Shown here piece by piece: positions 36,009-47,100 of a stretch of DNA of 64,000 bases (position 1 is the stretch's first letter; every line of letters begins with the position of its first letter). The DNA is taken from NCBI GenBank assembly GCA_944474755.1, contig OX104116.1, forward strand, positions 6,451,547-6,515,546. The letters are read 5' to 3'. The notes beneath the pieces are model-generated. The model was not told the DNA's origin, made no database searches, and worked only from the letters and a program-made list of their open reading frames with translations. The DNA comes from Limnoperna fortunei (taxonomy: Eukaryota > Mollusca > Bivalvia > Mytilida > Modiolidae). The position numbers and the translations under genes are program-made.

Positions 36009-36243
36009 TAAGGGGGCCTCGGTCACCAAGTGGTCAAGGGAGTTCGTCTTCTATTGATCACGTGGTCTGTCAACACTGAGATTGTCGGTTAGATTATCAC
36101 TGCAGGCAGGGTGTACTCGAGTCCAATCTTAATTGACAAGGATTGCCAGTTTTCCTGGCGCAGTTCGGGGGTTTTCTACGGGTTCTCCGGCTTCTTCCAA
36201 AATTGATGAAAGTGGCGTTAAATACCATCAAACAAACAATCAA
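36009..36243 (+). mobile_element. tRNA-headed SINE (V-SINE / RUDI-like), internally deleted
   Basis: Begins AAGGGGGCCTCGGTCACCAA, keeps the head and the middle, but lacks about 35 bp between CGGCTTCTTCC and the GAAAGTGGCGTTAAATACC tail. The 8-bp duplication ACATATAA is at 36001-36008 and 36244-36251. It is not at the position of the SINE in copy 1, so the two insertions are independent. Confidence 0.85.
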
Positions 36244-37942
36244 ACATATAAAAAGCTCAGTTTTATTTATAACAATGTAGCAGGATATTTATTTATATTG
36301 TACTTGAATGCAATACATGCATTATTGAATATTTAGATTAATAAAATATTTTTAAATACAAATAGAAATCGACGAGTTTCTTTTTAAAAAAAATTATGCT
36401 CAATTAACAGTATTGTTCTAGAAAATTCAACAATACGAGTATTTTTACTTGTATTACGTACGCATTATAACTTTACATAAAAATATGTGGAATTATTTGA
36501 CTACTTCTATTGGCTAGTTGAGTTTTTGGTGCTTTTTTTAAGTAGTTTTAGTAAACTTTAACAGAGAGATCAGACATATTGACTTAGAAGGAAGCAATGT
36601 TTTTTTATTCAACATTTTGTATAATTCTGATGACATCTTGACTTTGACTGTAAGTTTATTTCTTTCTAATATTTTTTTCTTTAGTAATTTGGAAACAATT
36701 TCAAATAAATAACACTATAAAAGTATAAACTGAATATACATTTGGCGAACATATTATTTAAGAAGTACGATTTTAATTGTAACTACGCAATTCATAATTT
36801 GTCATTCTTATTTTTTTGTTATTTATATATACTAGTAAATATTTCTATTATGATGTGTACTTGAACACGCTTAGATAAAGTATTTATTTGTGTATATTTT
36901 GTTTTGAGGATTTGACAAATTATAAAACGGAATCAAATCCATTACCAGTAACGTGTCTCGCTCCACAAGTAGTATGTGTCATATTTTCTATCTATGTTAA
37001 TTAAATAAGGGGTTATCTCCCTTGAAGTTGTATTTTTATTCAAATAATTTAAAGATTTCAAAAAGTTAATTACAATAATCTGTAAAAGCTTATACAGTGT
37101 ATTAAAGGCTATGTATAGTGTTAACTTATTTTATATTATGATATTTTAGTAAATATTATTATAATTCTGTACCCACGCTAGATTTACTTTATTAAACTTT
37201 AATTGGTAACATTGTAACAAATATTGACTCAAATATTTGTAAACATTATCGTTGATTCTAGTATTTAAATTGTTCTTGTTATTTGTATCATGAGATACAA
37301 AATAAAACTGGAAAGTAAAAGAACCTTGTGTTGTTGTTTGAAGCACAAAACACGGTTGTTAAAAAATATCTTCAAAGGTAAATATTAGGACAATTGAGAT
37401 ATTTATTACATCTTAATCTATATAATGATCACAGGGAGCAGATATGTAATACACAGCTATATTTGGATTACATTGCTTACAAATATATCATGATGTATGG
37501 GTATTTGCAATGAAATACTGATTGATAGGATTGACCAGATTTCTTACAAAAGGCTGAGCTTGATTTACTGAGAGGTGGGGCCAAAGTTGATGACAAAAGA
37601 GATTGTACCAAACTTTATGTCAGAGGCTAGACCGGGAAGGCTTTCTTCTAATTCTGACATTTCCAGGTCTTGTTGACAAAACCAGTGGGAAAAAAGGTGC
37701 TCAATAAATGTTATTTGGGCTGTATAGACATGCTTTGAAAATAATTATAAATCACTATACTTTAATAAGTCTTTTTTCTATTTATCCAACGACGATGACA
37801 GAATCATAAAACAATGGATATTTGTAGATTGAAATAGAACAAGTAAAAATATAATTGTTTATGAATATGCAAGCACAATGACAATATTGGATACAGAGCA
37901 AAAACTATTAGTTGTTATAAATGCACAAGAATATAGTTTTAC

Positions 37943-38017
37943 CTTGAATGTGTTTAGGGATTACCTCCCCTGTTGTTATCTCCAAAATATCTACTTTTCC
38001 TTGAAGTTCTGTTATTT
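37943..38017 (-). CDS. 75-bp linker exon of the HEPN/NTPase gene, copy 2
   Basis: Same length and phase as the exon at 34385-34459: acceptor TTTCAG, donor CATTCAAG|GTAAAA. It encodes EITELQGKVDIL then EITTGEVIPKHIQ. It joins the HEPN-like exon with no frame loss (its first AA completes GAA after the G at 38669). Because the exon is symmetric (phase 1-1), including either copy or both keeps the frame. Differences from copy 1 are substitutions only. Confidence 0.75.
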
Positions 38018-38090
38018 CTGAAAAACACAATGTATTGATAAACATAAAACATGAGGCTTTGTCAGCGCGATACCAAGTATGAACAACCTT

Positions 38091-38226
38091 GACTTCAGTC
38101 TACTAGTAAATATCTACAGACAGTATTCAACATGGTAACAAGAACAGATAATTCAGACACATGTAACAGGGACACAGAGTCTAGACCTAGATAACAAGCA
38201 AATACTGTCTGGACCTGGGTAAGATT
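38091..38226. repeat. 28-bp minisatellite, block 3 (short, decayed)
   Basis: A few diverged units (TAACAAGAACAGATAATTCA, CTGGACCTGGGTAAGATTAA) on the far side of the second duplication copy, mirroring the order seen at 34520-34698. Confidence 0.7.
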
Positions 38227-38420
38227 AAACCAGGAGCCTTGGTGGCCGAGTGGTTAAGGTAGTTCGTCTACTATTGATCACATGGTCTGTCAACACTGAG
38301 ATTGCAGGTTCGATTCTCACTGTAGGTAGGGTGTAGTTGAACACAATCTTAAGTGACAAGGATTGCCAATTTTTCTACCCCAGGAAGAGGGGTTATCTCC
38401 TGGTACTTCGTCTGAAAAAT
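38227..38420 (+). mobile_element. tRNA-headed SINE, 3'-truncated
   Basis: The head GAGCCTTGGTGGCCGAGTGG and the box B-like GGTTCGATTCTCACTG are intact. Similarity stops soon after TTATCTCCTGGTACTTCG, so the tail is lost. Confidence 0.8.
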
Positions 38421-38668
38421 TACTGTGTGGTTGTAATGTTATTTGTCACCTTGAAGACGGCTTCTGGTCAAACAATGAGAATAGTTGATGAGATTTAGAT
38501 GTGTATTGATTTTAAGTTTATTAGGAAATCAAACCACAACAGGGCCAGGCAAAACGCATTTTTAGTTATCATTTTGTTTTTATCAAGTTATTGCTGTTTA
38601 TGTGTTTAAATTTGAAATTAAAATTTATAATTCCCTGGACTTCTGTTCAACATTTCAGAAAGACTCAC

Positions 38669-38801
38669 CTGTTAAAAATAAACTTCGGAAGACTTCAATC
38701 TGTTGACTGAAAGCTGCGAGTTTACTTCTACCAACAAGTGTTAGCTGTTTTATTTCATCACACAATGCCTGGTAGTGCTGGCCTCCAAGACGAACAATTG
38801 C
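38669..38801 (-). CDS. HEPN-like domain exon (DZIP3-type), partial gene
   Basis: A 133-bp exon between the acceptor TTTATTTCTAG (AG at 38802-38803) and the donor AACAG|GTGAGT (38661-38668). It is fully open and encodes AIVRLGGQHYQALCDEIKQL, then about 24 residues ending RSLFLTG. The VRLGG-x2-Y core followed by a helix is typical of the end of the DZIP3-like HEPN domain that precedes nSTAND NTPases in bivalve proteins. The exon starts in phase 0 and ends in phase 1, which fits the 75-bp exon downstream. The upstream exons with the N-terminal half of HEPN were not found between here and the repeat array at 40,485. They may lie beyond it or be lost. Confidence 0.65.
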
Positions 38802-39614
38802 CTAGAAATAAACAAGGTCATACTATAATATGTATATATAGACAGAAAACAACATTACGATCACAGATCTTAGTTTTACTTCTGAAGGTTGGGGCATGAT
38901 TTTCCCTGGTTACTATGGCTTCTAACCGCATTTAAAAAAACAAGAGAAAGCTGAAATATTCTGATAATTAAAGATTATTTACGTTTTCGGAAACGAGATG
39001 CCTTTTCTCGTCCATATCTCATTGAAGGGCACAGTTCAAAGCAGGTTATATGTTACAGAATTGTTTTTATTATATACTGCTGTAAATAATTTAAAGAAGC
39101 TGTCAAAATGTTGTATAATCACTCTACAAATTCTTACTGAGTAGATAAATAATTCTGTCAATTTGGCCACAACTGGTTAAAATGTTAGGAAAAAAGTGGT
39201 AAATTCTTTAAAATATTACCACAGGTAGATATCAATAGTACACAGATATTGAGCAGATAAGCTACAATTAATGGTTTTTGGTTTAAAAAAACAGACCTGT
39301 AAAACTTTATCTACTATATGAACTTTTATATTTTTACTAACAGCACGGAAAGAATTAAAATTATGGAAATGAGGACTAAATCTTATATGAAAAGTCAAAC
39401 AAATAAAACATTTATTTTGAATACACCTCAGGCAGTGATACTTGTAGGATTTTTTTATGGTGAGTCCTGAACTCATCACTTTTGAAAGTGGTGAGCCCCA
39501 TCAAACGTCTCTATTATTATGAGTGATTATTAAAAACTAGTTTGTCAATTCTAAAAGGAGGCAAAAAGCTAACCACTCTTTTTTAAGTGTGTGTACAGAA
39601 TTTTATAAGTGGAT
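38802..39614. other. non-coding (probable intron)
   Basis: AT-rich sequence upstream of the HEPN-like exon. No further exon or repeat was recognised. Confidence 0.4.
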
Positions 39615-39770
39615 TAAGTGGTCTTGTGGTTGAGCTAGTTAGTCATTTACTGTTGATCATTTGCCTTTCAAAATTGAGGTTGCAGGTTAGAGTCTCACTG
39701 CGGCCATGTTGTGCCTGACTACAGTCTTAATTGAAAAGAATTGCAAGTTTTCCTACTGAAGGTCGGTGAA
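39615..39770 (+). mobile_element. tRNA-headed SINE, old and truncated
   Basis: Recognisable from TTAAGTGGTCTTGTGGTTGA through TACTGTTGATCATTTGCC, GAGGTTGCAGGTTAGAGTCT and CTTAATTGAAAAGAATTGC. It is the most diverged SINE in the window. Confidence 0.7.
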
Positions 39771-39860
39771 ATATTTTTAATTTCTTTTATTAGTTACTAG
39801 TACTACAAAATTTAAAAAAAATTATGAAAGACTTATACCTTTACTAATGCTTATAACAAA

Positions 39861-39922
39861 ATATTCATGAATATAATGCCTATCCATATTTAAATAATTA
39901 ATAAACATGGGGCGACCATGAA
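39861..39922. repeat. half copy of the 161-bp palindromic element
   Basis: ATATTCATGAATATAATGCC, TATCCATATTTAAATAAT and ATGGGGCGACCATGAA match one arm of the palindrome at 61926-62086. Confidence 0.75.
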
Positions 39923-39929
39923 CTAGATA

Positions 39930-40150
39930 TCAGTGAGATGGTATCCATCACTGTGGGCCTTGCCGACCTTGATGTCAAGGTAAAAGATCATCTACCACGG
40001 TATGTGACACATCGCCTAGATATTATCTACCCACATTCCAAATAACAAAAGCCTACATGTACCTCAAAGATAAAAAAGTTACAGCCCGGAACGGATCAGT
40101 TTCGGACAGACGGACTATACGGCGTCCGCCACAAAGAGGCGTGGCCCTAA
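39930..40150. repeat. dispersed repeat fragment
   Basis: GATGTCAAGGTAAAAGATCA, TATGTGACACATCGCCTAGA, and an end with TTTCGGACAGACGGACTATA and GCGTGGCCCTAA. The phrasing resembles a common invertebrate dispersed repeat ending in GACAGACGGAC motifs. No coding content. Confidence 0.45.
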
Positions 40151-40484
40151 TTATTTCCTAATTGTTGCAGATTTTTTTGTGTTAAATGATACACAAAAGG
40201 AACCTATATGCTATAATGACAGTCCACCTACTGTTTAAACCTTCTTATATCATTTCAAAAAGCACATAACGCCGTTAAATCAAAAACTAAATGGTGAAAA
40301 AATATAAAATAAAATAAATGGAAAAAGAGCAACAAATGTGAAGGAAGACAAGAACATACAAAAATAAACAAAACTCATGGAGAATAAAGATGAATTTATT
40401 GAAAATACTAAATTTTTGGTAGCAAGGTCCGAACATTTTTACAAATCTATTATTTAATATATGTGTAGTTATCATTGTCTACCT
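40151..40484. other. non-coding spacer
   Basis: AT-rich, A-rich tract with no gene seen. It leads directly into the 102/104-bp array. Confidence 0.4.
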
Positions 40485-43400
40485 GCAGTAAAGAGATGCC
40501 AGTCTGTATAGTACATATAATTATCTTTGTTTCATGTAATTGTAATATGAGCAGACTGGTCAGCCACAGTACCTCCAGTAAAGAGATGACAGTTTATATT
40601 ATGTAATCTGTATAGTACATATAATTGTCTTTGTTTTATGTAATTGTTATATCAGCAGACTGGTCAGCCACAGTACCTCCAGTAAAGAGATGCCACTTTG
40701 TATTATGTAATCTGTATAGTACATATAATTATCTTTGTTTTGTAATTGTTATATCAGCAGACTGGTCATCCACAGTACCTCCAGTAAAGAGATGCCAGTT
40801 TTTATTATGTAATCTGTATAGTACATATAATTATCTTTGTTTTGTAATTGTAATATGAGTAGACTGGTCAGCCACAGTACCTGCAGTAAAGAGATGCCAG
40901 TTTGTATTATGTAATCTGTAAAGAACATATAATTATCTTTGTTTTGTAATTGTAATATGACCAGACTGGTCAGCCACAGTACATCCAGTAAAGAGATGCC
41001 AGTTTGTATTATGTAATCTGTATAGTACATATAATTATCTTTGTTTTATGTTATTGTATAATTAGCAGACTGGTCAGCCACAGTACCTCCAGTAAAGAGA
41101 TGCCACTTTGTATTATGTAATCTGTATAGTACATATAATTATCTTTGTTTTATGTAATTGTAATATAAGCAGACTGGTCAGCCACAGTACCTGCATTAAA
41201 GAGATGCCACTTTGTATTATGTAATCTGTATAGTACATATATATTATCTTTGTTTTGTGTAATTGTAATATGACCAGACTGGTCAGCCACAGTACCTGCA
41301 TTAAAGAGATGCCACTTTGTATTATGTAATCTGTATAGTACATATAATTATCCTTGTTTTATGTAATTGTTATATCAGCAGACCGGTCAGCCACAGTACC
41401 TCCAGTAAAGAGATGCCACTTTGTATTATGTAATCTGTATAGTACATATAATTATCTTTGTTTTATGTAATTGTAATATCAGCAGACTGGTCAGCCACAG
41501 TACCTCCACTAAAGAGATGCCAGTTTGTATTATGTAATCTTTATAGTACATATAATTATATTTGTTTTATGTAATTGTAATATCAGCAGACTGGTCAGCC
41601 ACAGTACCTCCAGTAAAGAGATGCCAGTTTGTATAATGTAATCTGTATAGTTCATATAATTATCTTTGTTTTGTAATTTTAATATGAACAGACAGGTCAG
41701 CCACAGTAAAAACATTAAAGAGATGACAGTTTATATTATGTAATCTGTATAGTCCATATAATTATCTTTGTTTTATGTAATTGTATAATAAGCAGACTGG
41801 TCAGACACAGTACCTCCAGAGAGGAGATGCCAGTTTGTTTTATGAAATATGTATAGTACATATAATTATCTTTGTGCTATGTAATTGTAATATAAGCAGA
41901 CTAGTCAGCCACAGTACCCCCAGTAAAGAGATGCCAGTTTGTATTATGTAATCTGTACAGTACATATAATTATCTTTCTTTTATGTAATTGTAATATGAG
42001 CAGACTGGTCAGCCACAGTACCTCCAGTAAAGAGATGCCACTTTGTATTATGTAATCTGTATAGTACATATAATTATCTTTGTTTTATGTAATTGTAATA
42101 TGAGCAGACTGGTCAGCCACAGTACCTGCATTAAATAGATGCCAGTTTGTATAATGTAATCTGTATAGTACATATAATTATCTTTGTTTTGTAATTGTAA
42201 TATCAGCAGACTGGTCAGCCACAGTACCTGCAGTAAAGAGATGCCAGTTTGTATTATGTAATCTGTAAAGAACATATAATTATCTTTGTTTTGTAATTGT
42301 AATATGAACAGACTGGTCAGCCACAGTACCTCCAGTAAAGAGATGCCACTTTGTATTATGTAATCTGTAAAGAACATATAATTATCTTTGTTTTGTAATT
42401 GTAATATGAGTAGGCTGGTCAGCCACAGTACCTGCATTAAAGAGATGCCACTTTGTATTATGTAATCTGTAAAGAACATATAATTATCTTTGTTTTGTAA
42501 TTGTAATATAAGCAGACTGGTCAGCCACAGTACCCCCAGTAAAGAGATGCCACTTTGTATTATGTAATCTGTATAGTACATATAATTATCTTTGTTTTAT
42601 GTAATTGTAATATGAGCAGACTGGTCAGCCACAGAACCTCCAGTAAAGAGATGCCACTTTGTATTATGTAATCTGTATAGTACATATAACTATCTTTGTT
42701 TTATGTAATTGTAATATAAGCAGACTGGTCAGCCACAGTACCCCCAGTAAAGAGATGCCAGTTTGTATTATGTAATCTGTATAGTACATATAATTATCTT
42801 TGTTTCATGTAATTGTAATGAAAGCAGACTGGTCAGCCACAGTACCTGCATTAAAGAGATGCCACTTTGTATTATGTAATCTGTATAGTACATATAATTA
42901 TCTTTGTTTTGTAATTGTAATATGAGTAGGCTGGTCAGCCACAGTACCTGCAGTAAAGAGATGCCAGTTTGTATTATGTAATCTGTATAGTACATATAAT
43001 TATCTTTGTTTTATGTAATTGTAATATGAGCAGACTGGTCAGCCACAGTACCTGCATTAAAGAGATGCCACTTGTATTATGTAATCTGTATAGTAGATAT
43101 AATTATCTTTCTTTTATGTAATTGTAATATCAGCAGACTGGTCAGCCACAGTACCTCCAGTAAAGAGATGCCAGTTTGTCTTATGTAATCTGTATAGTAC
43201 ATATAATTATCTTTGTTTTATGTAATTGTTATATCAGCAGACTGGTCAGCCACAGTACCTCCAGTAAAGAGATGCCAGTTTGTCTTATGTAATCTGTATA
43301 GTACATATAATTATCTTTGTTTATGTAATTGTAATATAAGCAGACTGGTCAGCCACAGGACCTCCAGTAAAGAGATGCCAGTTTGTCTTATGTAATCTGT

Positions 43401-44153
43401 ATAGTACATATAATTATCTTTGTTTTATGTTATTGTAATATCAGCAGACCGGTCAGCCACAGTACCTCCAGTAAAGAGATGCCACTTTGTATTATGTAAT
43501 CTGTATAGTACATATAATTATCTTTGTTTTATGTAATTGTGATATCAGCAGACCGGTCAGCCACAGTACCTCCAGTAAAGAGATGCCACTTTGTATTATG
43601 TAATCTGTATAGTACATATAATTATCTTTGCCTTGTGTAATTGTAATATCAGCAGACTGGTCAGCCACAGTACCTCCAGTAAAGAGATGCCACTTTGTAT
43701 TATGTAATCTGTATAGTACATATAATTATCTTTGTTTTATGTAATTGTAATATGAGCGGACTTGTCAGCCACAGTACCTCCAGTAAAGAGATGCCACTTT
43801 GTATTATGTAATCTGTATAGTACATATAATTATCTTTGTTTTATGTAATTGTAATATGAGCAGACTGGTCAGCCACAGTACCTCCAGTAAAGAGATGCCA
43901 CTTTGTATTATGTAATCTGTATAGTACATATAATTATCTTTCTTTTATGTAATTGCAATATAAGCAGACTGGTCAGCCACAGTACCTCCAGTAAAGAGAT
44001 GCCACTTTGTATTATGTAATCTGTATAGTACATATAATTATCTTTGTTTTATGTAATTGCAATATAAGCAGACTGGTCAGCCACAGTACCTGCATTAAAG
44101 AGATGCCACTTTGTATTATGTAATCTGTATAGTACATATAATTATCTTTCTTT
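40485..44153 (+). repeat. 102/104-bp satellite, left arm, about 35 copies
   Basis: The unit is GTAATCTGTATAGTACATAT, AATTATCTTTGTTTTATGTA, ATTGTAATATGAGCAGACTG, GTCAGCCACAGTACCTCCAG, TAAAGAGATGCCACTTTGTA, TTAT. A 2-bp variant (TTTTGTAATTG for TTTTATGTAATTG) changes the length from 104 to 102 bp. Where several 102-bp units adjoin, the minus strand is open and gives a 34-residue hydrophobic repeat (MYYTDYIIQTGISLLEV and onward). The 104-bp units close that frame. These are not supported as genes. Confidence 0.95.
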
Positions 44154-47100
44154 AGGTACTGGAGGTGCTGTGGCTGACCAGTCTACTCATATTACAATTA
44201 CAAAACAAAGATAATTATATGTACTATACAGATTACATAATACAAACTGGCATCTCTTTACTGGAGGTACTGTGGCTGACCAGTCTGCTTATATTACAAT
44301 TACATAAAACAAAGATAATTATATGTACTATACAGATAACATAATACAAACTGGCATCTCTTTAATGCAGGTTTTGTAGCTGAGCAGTCTACTCATATTA
44401 CAATTACATAAAAGAAAGATAATTATATGTACTACACAGATTACATAACACAAACTGTCATCTCTTTACTGGAGGTACTGTGGCTGACCGGTCTGCTGAT
44501 ATCACAATTACATAAAACAAAGATAATTATATGTACTATACAGATTACATAATATAAACTGTCATCTCTTTACTGGAGGTACTGTGGCTGACCAGTCTGC
44601 TGATGTTACAATTACATAAAACAAGGATAATTATATGTACTATACAGATTACATAATACAAACTGGCATCTCTTTAATGCAGGTACTGTGGCTGACCAGT
44701 CTGCTGATATTACAATTACATAAAACAAAGATAACAATATGTACTACACAGATTACATAACACAAACTGTCATCTCTTTACTGGAGGTACTGTGGCTGAC
44801 CAGTCTGCTGATATTACAATTACATAAAACAAAGATAACAATATGTACTATACAGATTACATAATACAAACTGGCATCTCTTTAATGCAGGTACTGTGGC
44901 TGACCAGTCTGCTGATATTACAATTACATAAAACAAAGATAATTATATGTACTATACAGATTACATAATATAAACTGTCATCTCTTTACTGGAGGTACTG
45001 TGGCTGACAAGTCTACTCATATTACAATTACAAAACAAAGATAATTATATGTACTATACAGATTACATAATACAAACTGGCATCTCTTTAATGCAGGTAC
45101 TGTGGCTGACCGGTCTGCTGATATTACAATAACATAAAACAAAGATAATTATATGTACTATACAGATTACATAATACAAACTGGCATCTCTTAACTGCAG
45201 GTACTGTGGCTGACCAGTCTGGTCATATTACAATAACAAAACAAAGATAATTATATGTACTATACAGATTACATAATACAAACTGTCATCTCTTTACTGC
45301 AGGTACTGTGGCTGACCAGTCCGCTCATGTTACAATTACAAAACAATGATAATTATATGTACTATACAGATTACATAATACAAACTGGCATCTCTTTACT
45401 GGAGGTACTGTGGCTGACCAGTCTGCTCATGTTACAATTACAAAACAATGAAAATTATATGTACTATACAGATTACATAATACAAAGTGGAATCTCTTTA
45501 CTGGAGGTACTGTGGATGACCAGTCTGCTGATATAACAATTACAAAACAAAGATAATTATATGTACTATACAGATTACATAATACAAACTGGCATCTCTT
45601 TACTGGAGGTACTGTGGCTGACCAGTCTGCTTATATTACAATTACATAAAACAAAGATAATTATATGTACTATACAGATTACATAATACAAAGTGGCATC
45701 TCTTTAATGCAGGTACTGTGGCTGACCAGTCTGCTCATATTACAATTACATAAAACAAAGATAATTATATGTACTATACAGATTACATAATACAAAGTGG
45801 CATCTCTTTAATGCAGGTACTGTGGCTGACCAGTCTGCTCATATTACAATTACATAAAACAAAGATAATTATATGTACTATACAGATTACATAATACAAA
45901 GTGGCATCTCTTTACTGGAGGTACTGTGGCTGACAAGTCCGCTCATATCACAATTACATAAAACAAAGATAATTATATGTACTATACAGATTACATAATA
46001 CAAAGTGGCATCTCTTTACTGGAGGTACTGTGGCTGACAAGTCCGCTCATATCACAATTACATAAAACAAAGATAATTATATGTACTATACAGATTACAT
46101 AATACAAAGTGGCATCTCTTTACTGGAGGTACTGTGGCTGACAAGTCCGCTCATATTACAATTACATAAAACAAAGATAATTATATGTACTATACAGATT
46201 ACATAATATAAACTGTCATCTCTTTACTGGAGGTACTGTGGCTGACAAGTCTACTCATATTACAATTACAAAACAAAGATAATTATATGTACTATACAGA
46301 TTACATAATACAAACTGGCATCTCTTTAATGCAGGTACTGTGGCTGACCGGTCTGCTGATATTACAATAACATAAAACAAAGATAATTATATGTACTATA
46401 CAGATTACATAATACAAAGTAGCATCTCTTTACTGGAGGTACTGTGGCTGACAAGTCCGCTCATATTACAATTACATAAAACAAAGATAATTATATGTAC
46501 TATACAGATTACATAATACAAAGTGGCATCTCTTTAATGCAGGTACTGTGGCTGACCGGTCTGCTGATATTACAATTACATAACAAAGATTAATATATAT
46601 GTACTATACATATTACATAATACAAACTGGCATCTCTTTACTGGAGGTACTGTGGCTGACCGGTCTGCTGATATCACAATTACATAAAACAAAGATAATT
46701 ATATGTACTATACAGATTACATAATACAAAGTAGCATCTCTTTACTGGAGGTACTGTGGCTGACAAGTCCGCTCATATTACAATTACATAAAACAAAGAT
46801 AATTATATGTACTATACAGATTACATAATACAAAGTGGCATCTCTTTAATGCAGGTACTGTGGCTGACCGGTCTGCTGATATTACAATAACATAAAACAA
46901 AGATAATTATATGTACTATACAGATTACATAATACAAAGTAGCATCTCTTTACTGGAGGTACTGTGGCTGACCAGTCTACTCATATTACAATTACATAAC
47001 AAAGATTAATATATATGTACTATACATATTACATAATACAAACTGGCATCTCTTTACTGGAGGTACTGTGGCTGACCGGTCTGCTGATATCACAATTACA

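Larger units (their letters stand above)
35870..38090. repeat. segmental duplication, copy 2
   Basis: Counterpart of 32066-34509, colinear from GGACCTCTATATCAGGTGCC at about 35879 through the duplicated exon at 37943-38017. The two copies are clearly diverged, so the duplication is not recent. Copy 2 has its own SINE at 36009-36243. Confidence 0.9.

Noticed and set aside
42048..42581. Minus-strand ORF of 177 codons with a 34-residue hydrophobic repeat
   Set aside because: Open only where 102-bp units adjoin. Neighbouring 104-bp units break it, and both arms of the inverted array show the same. Not a membrane protein gene.
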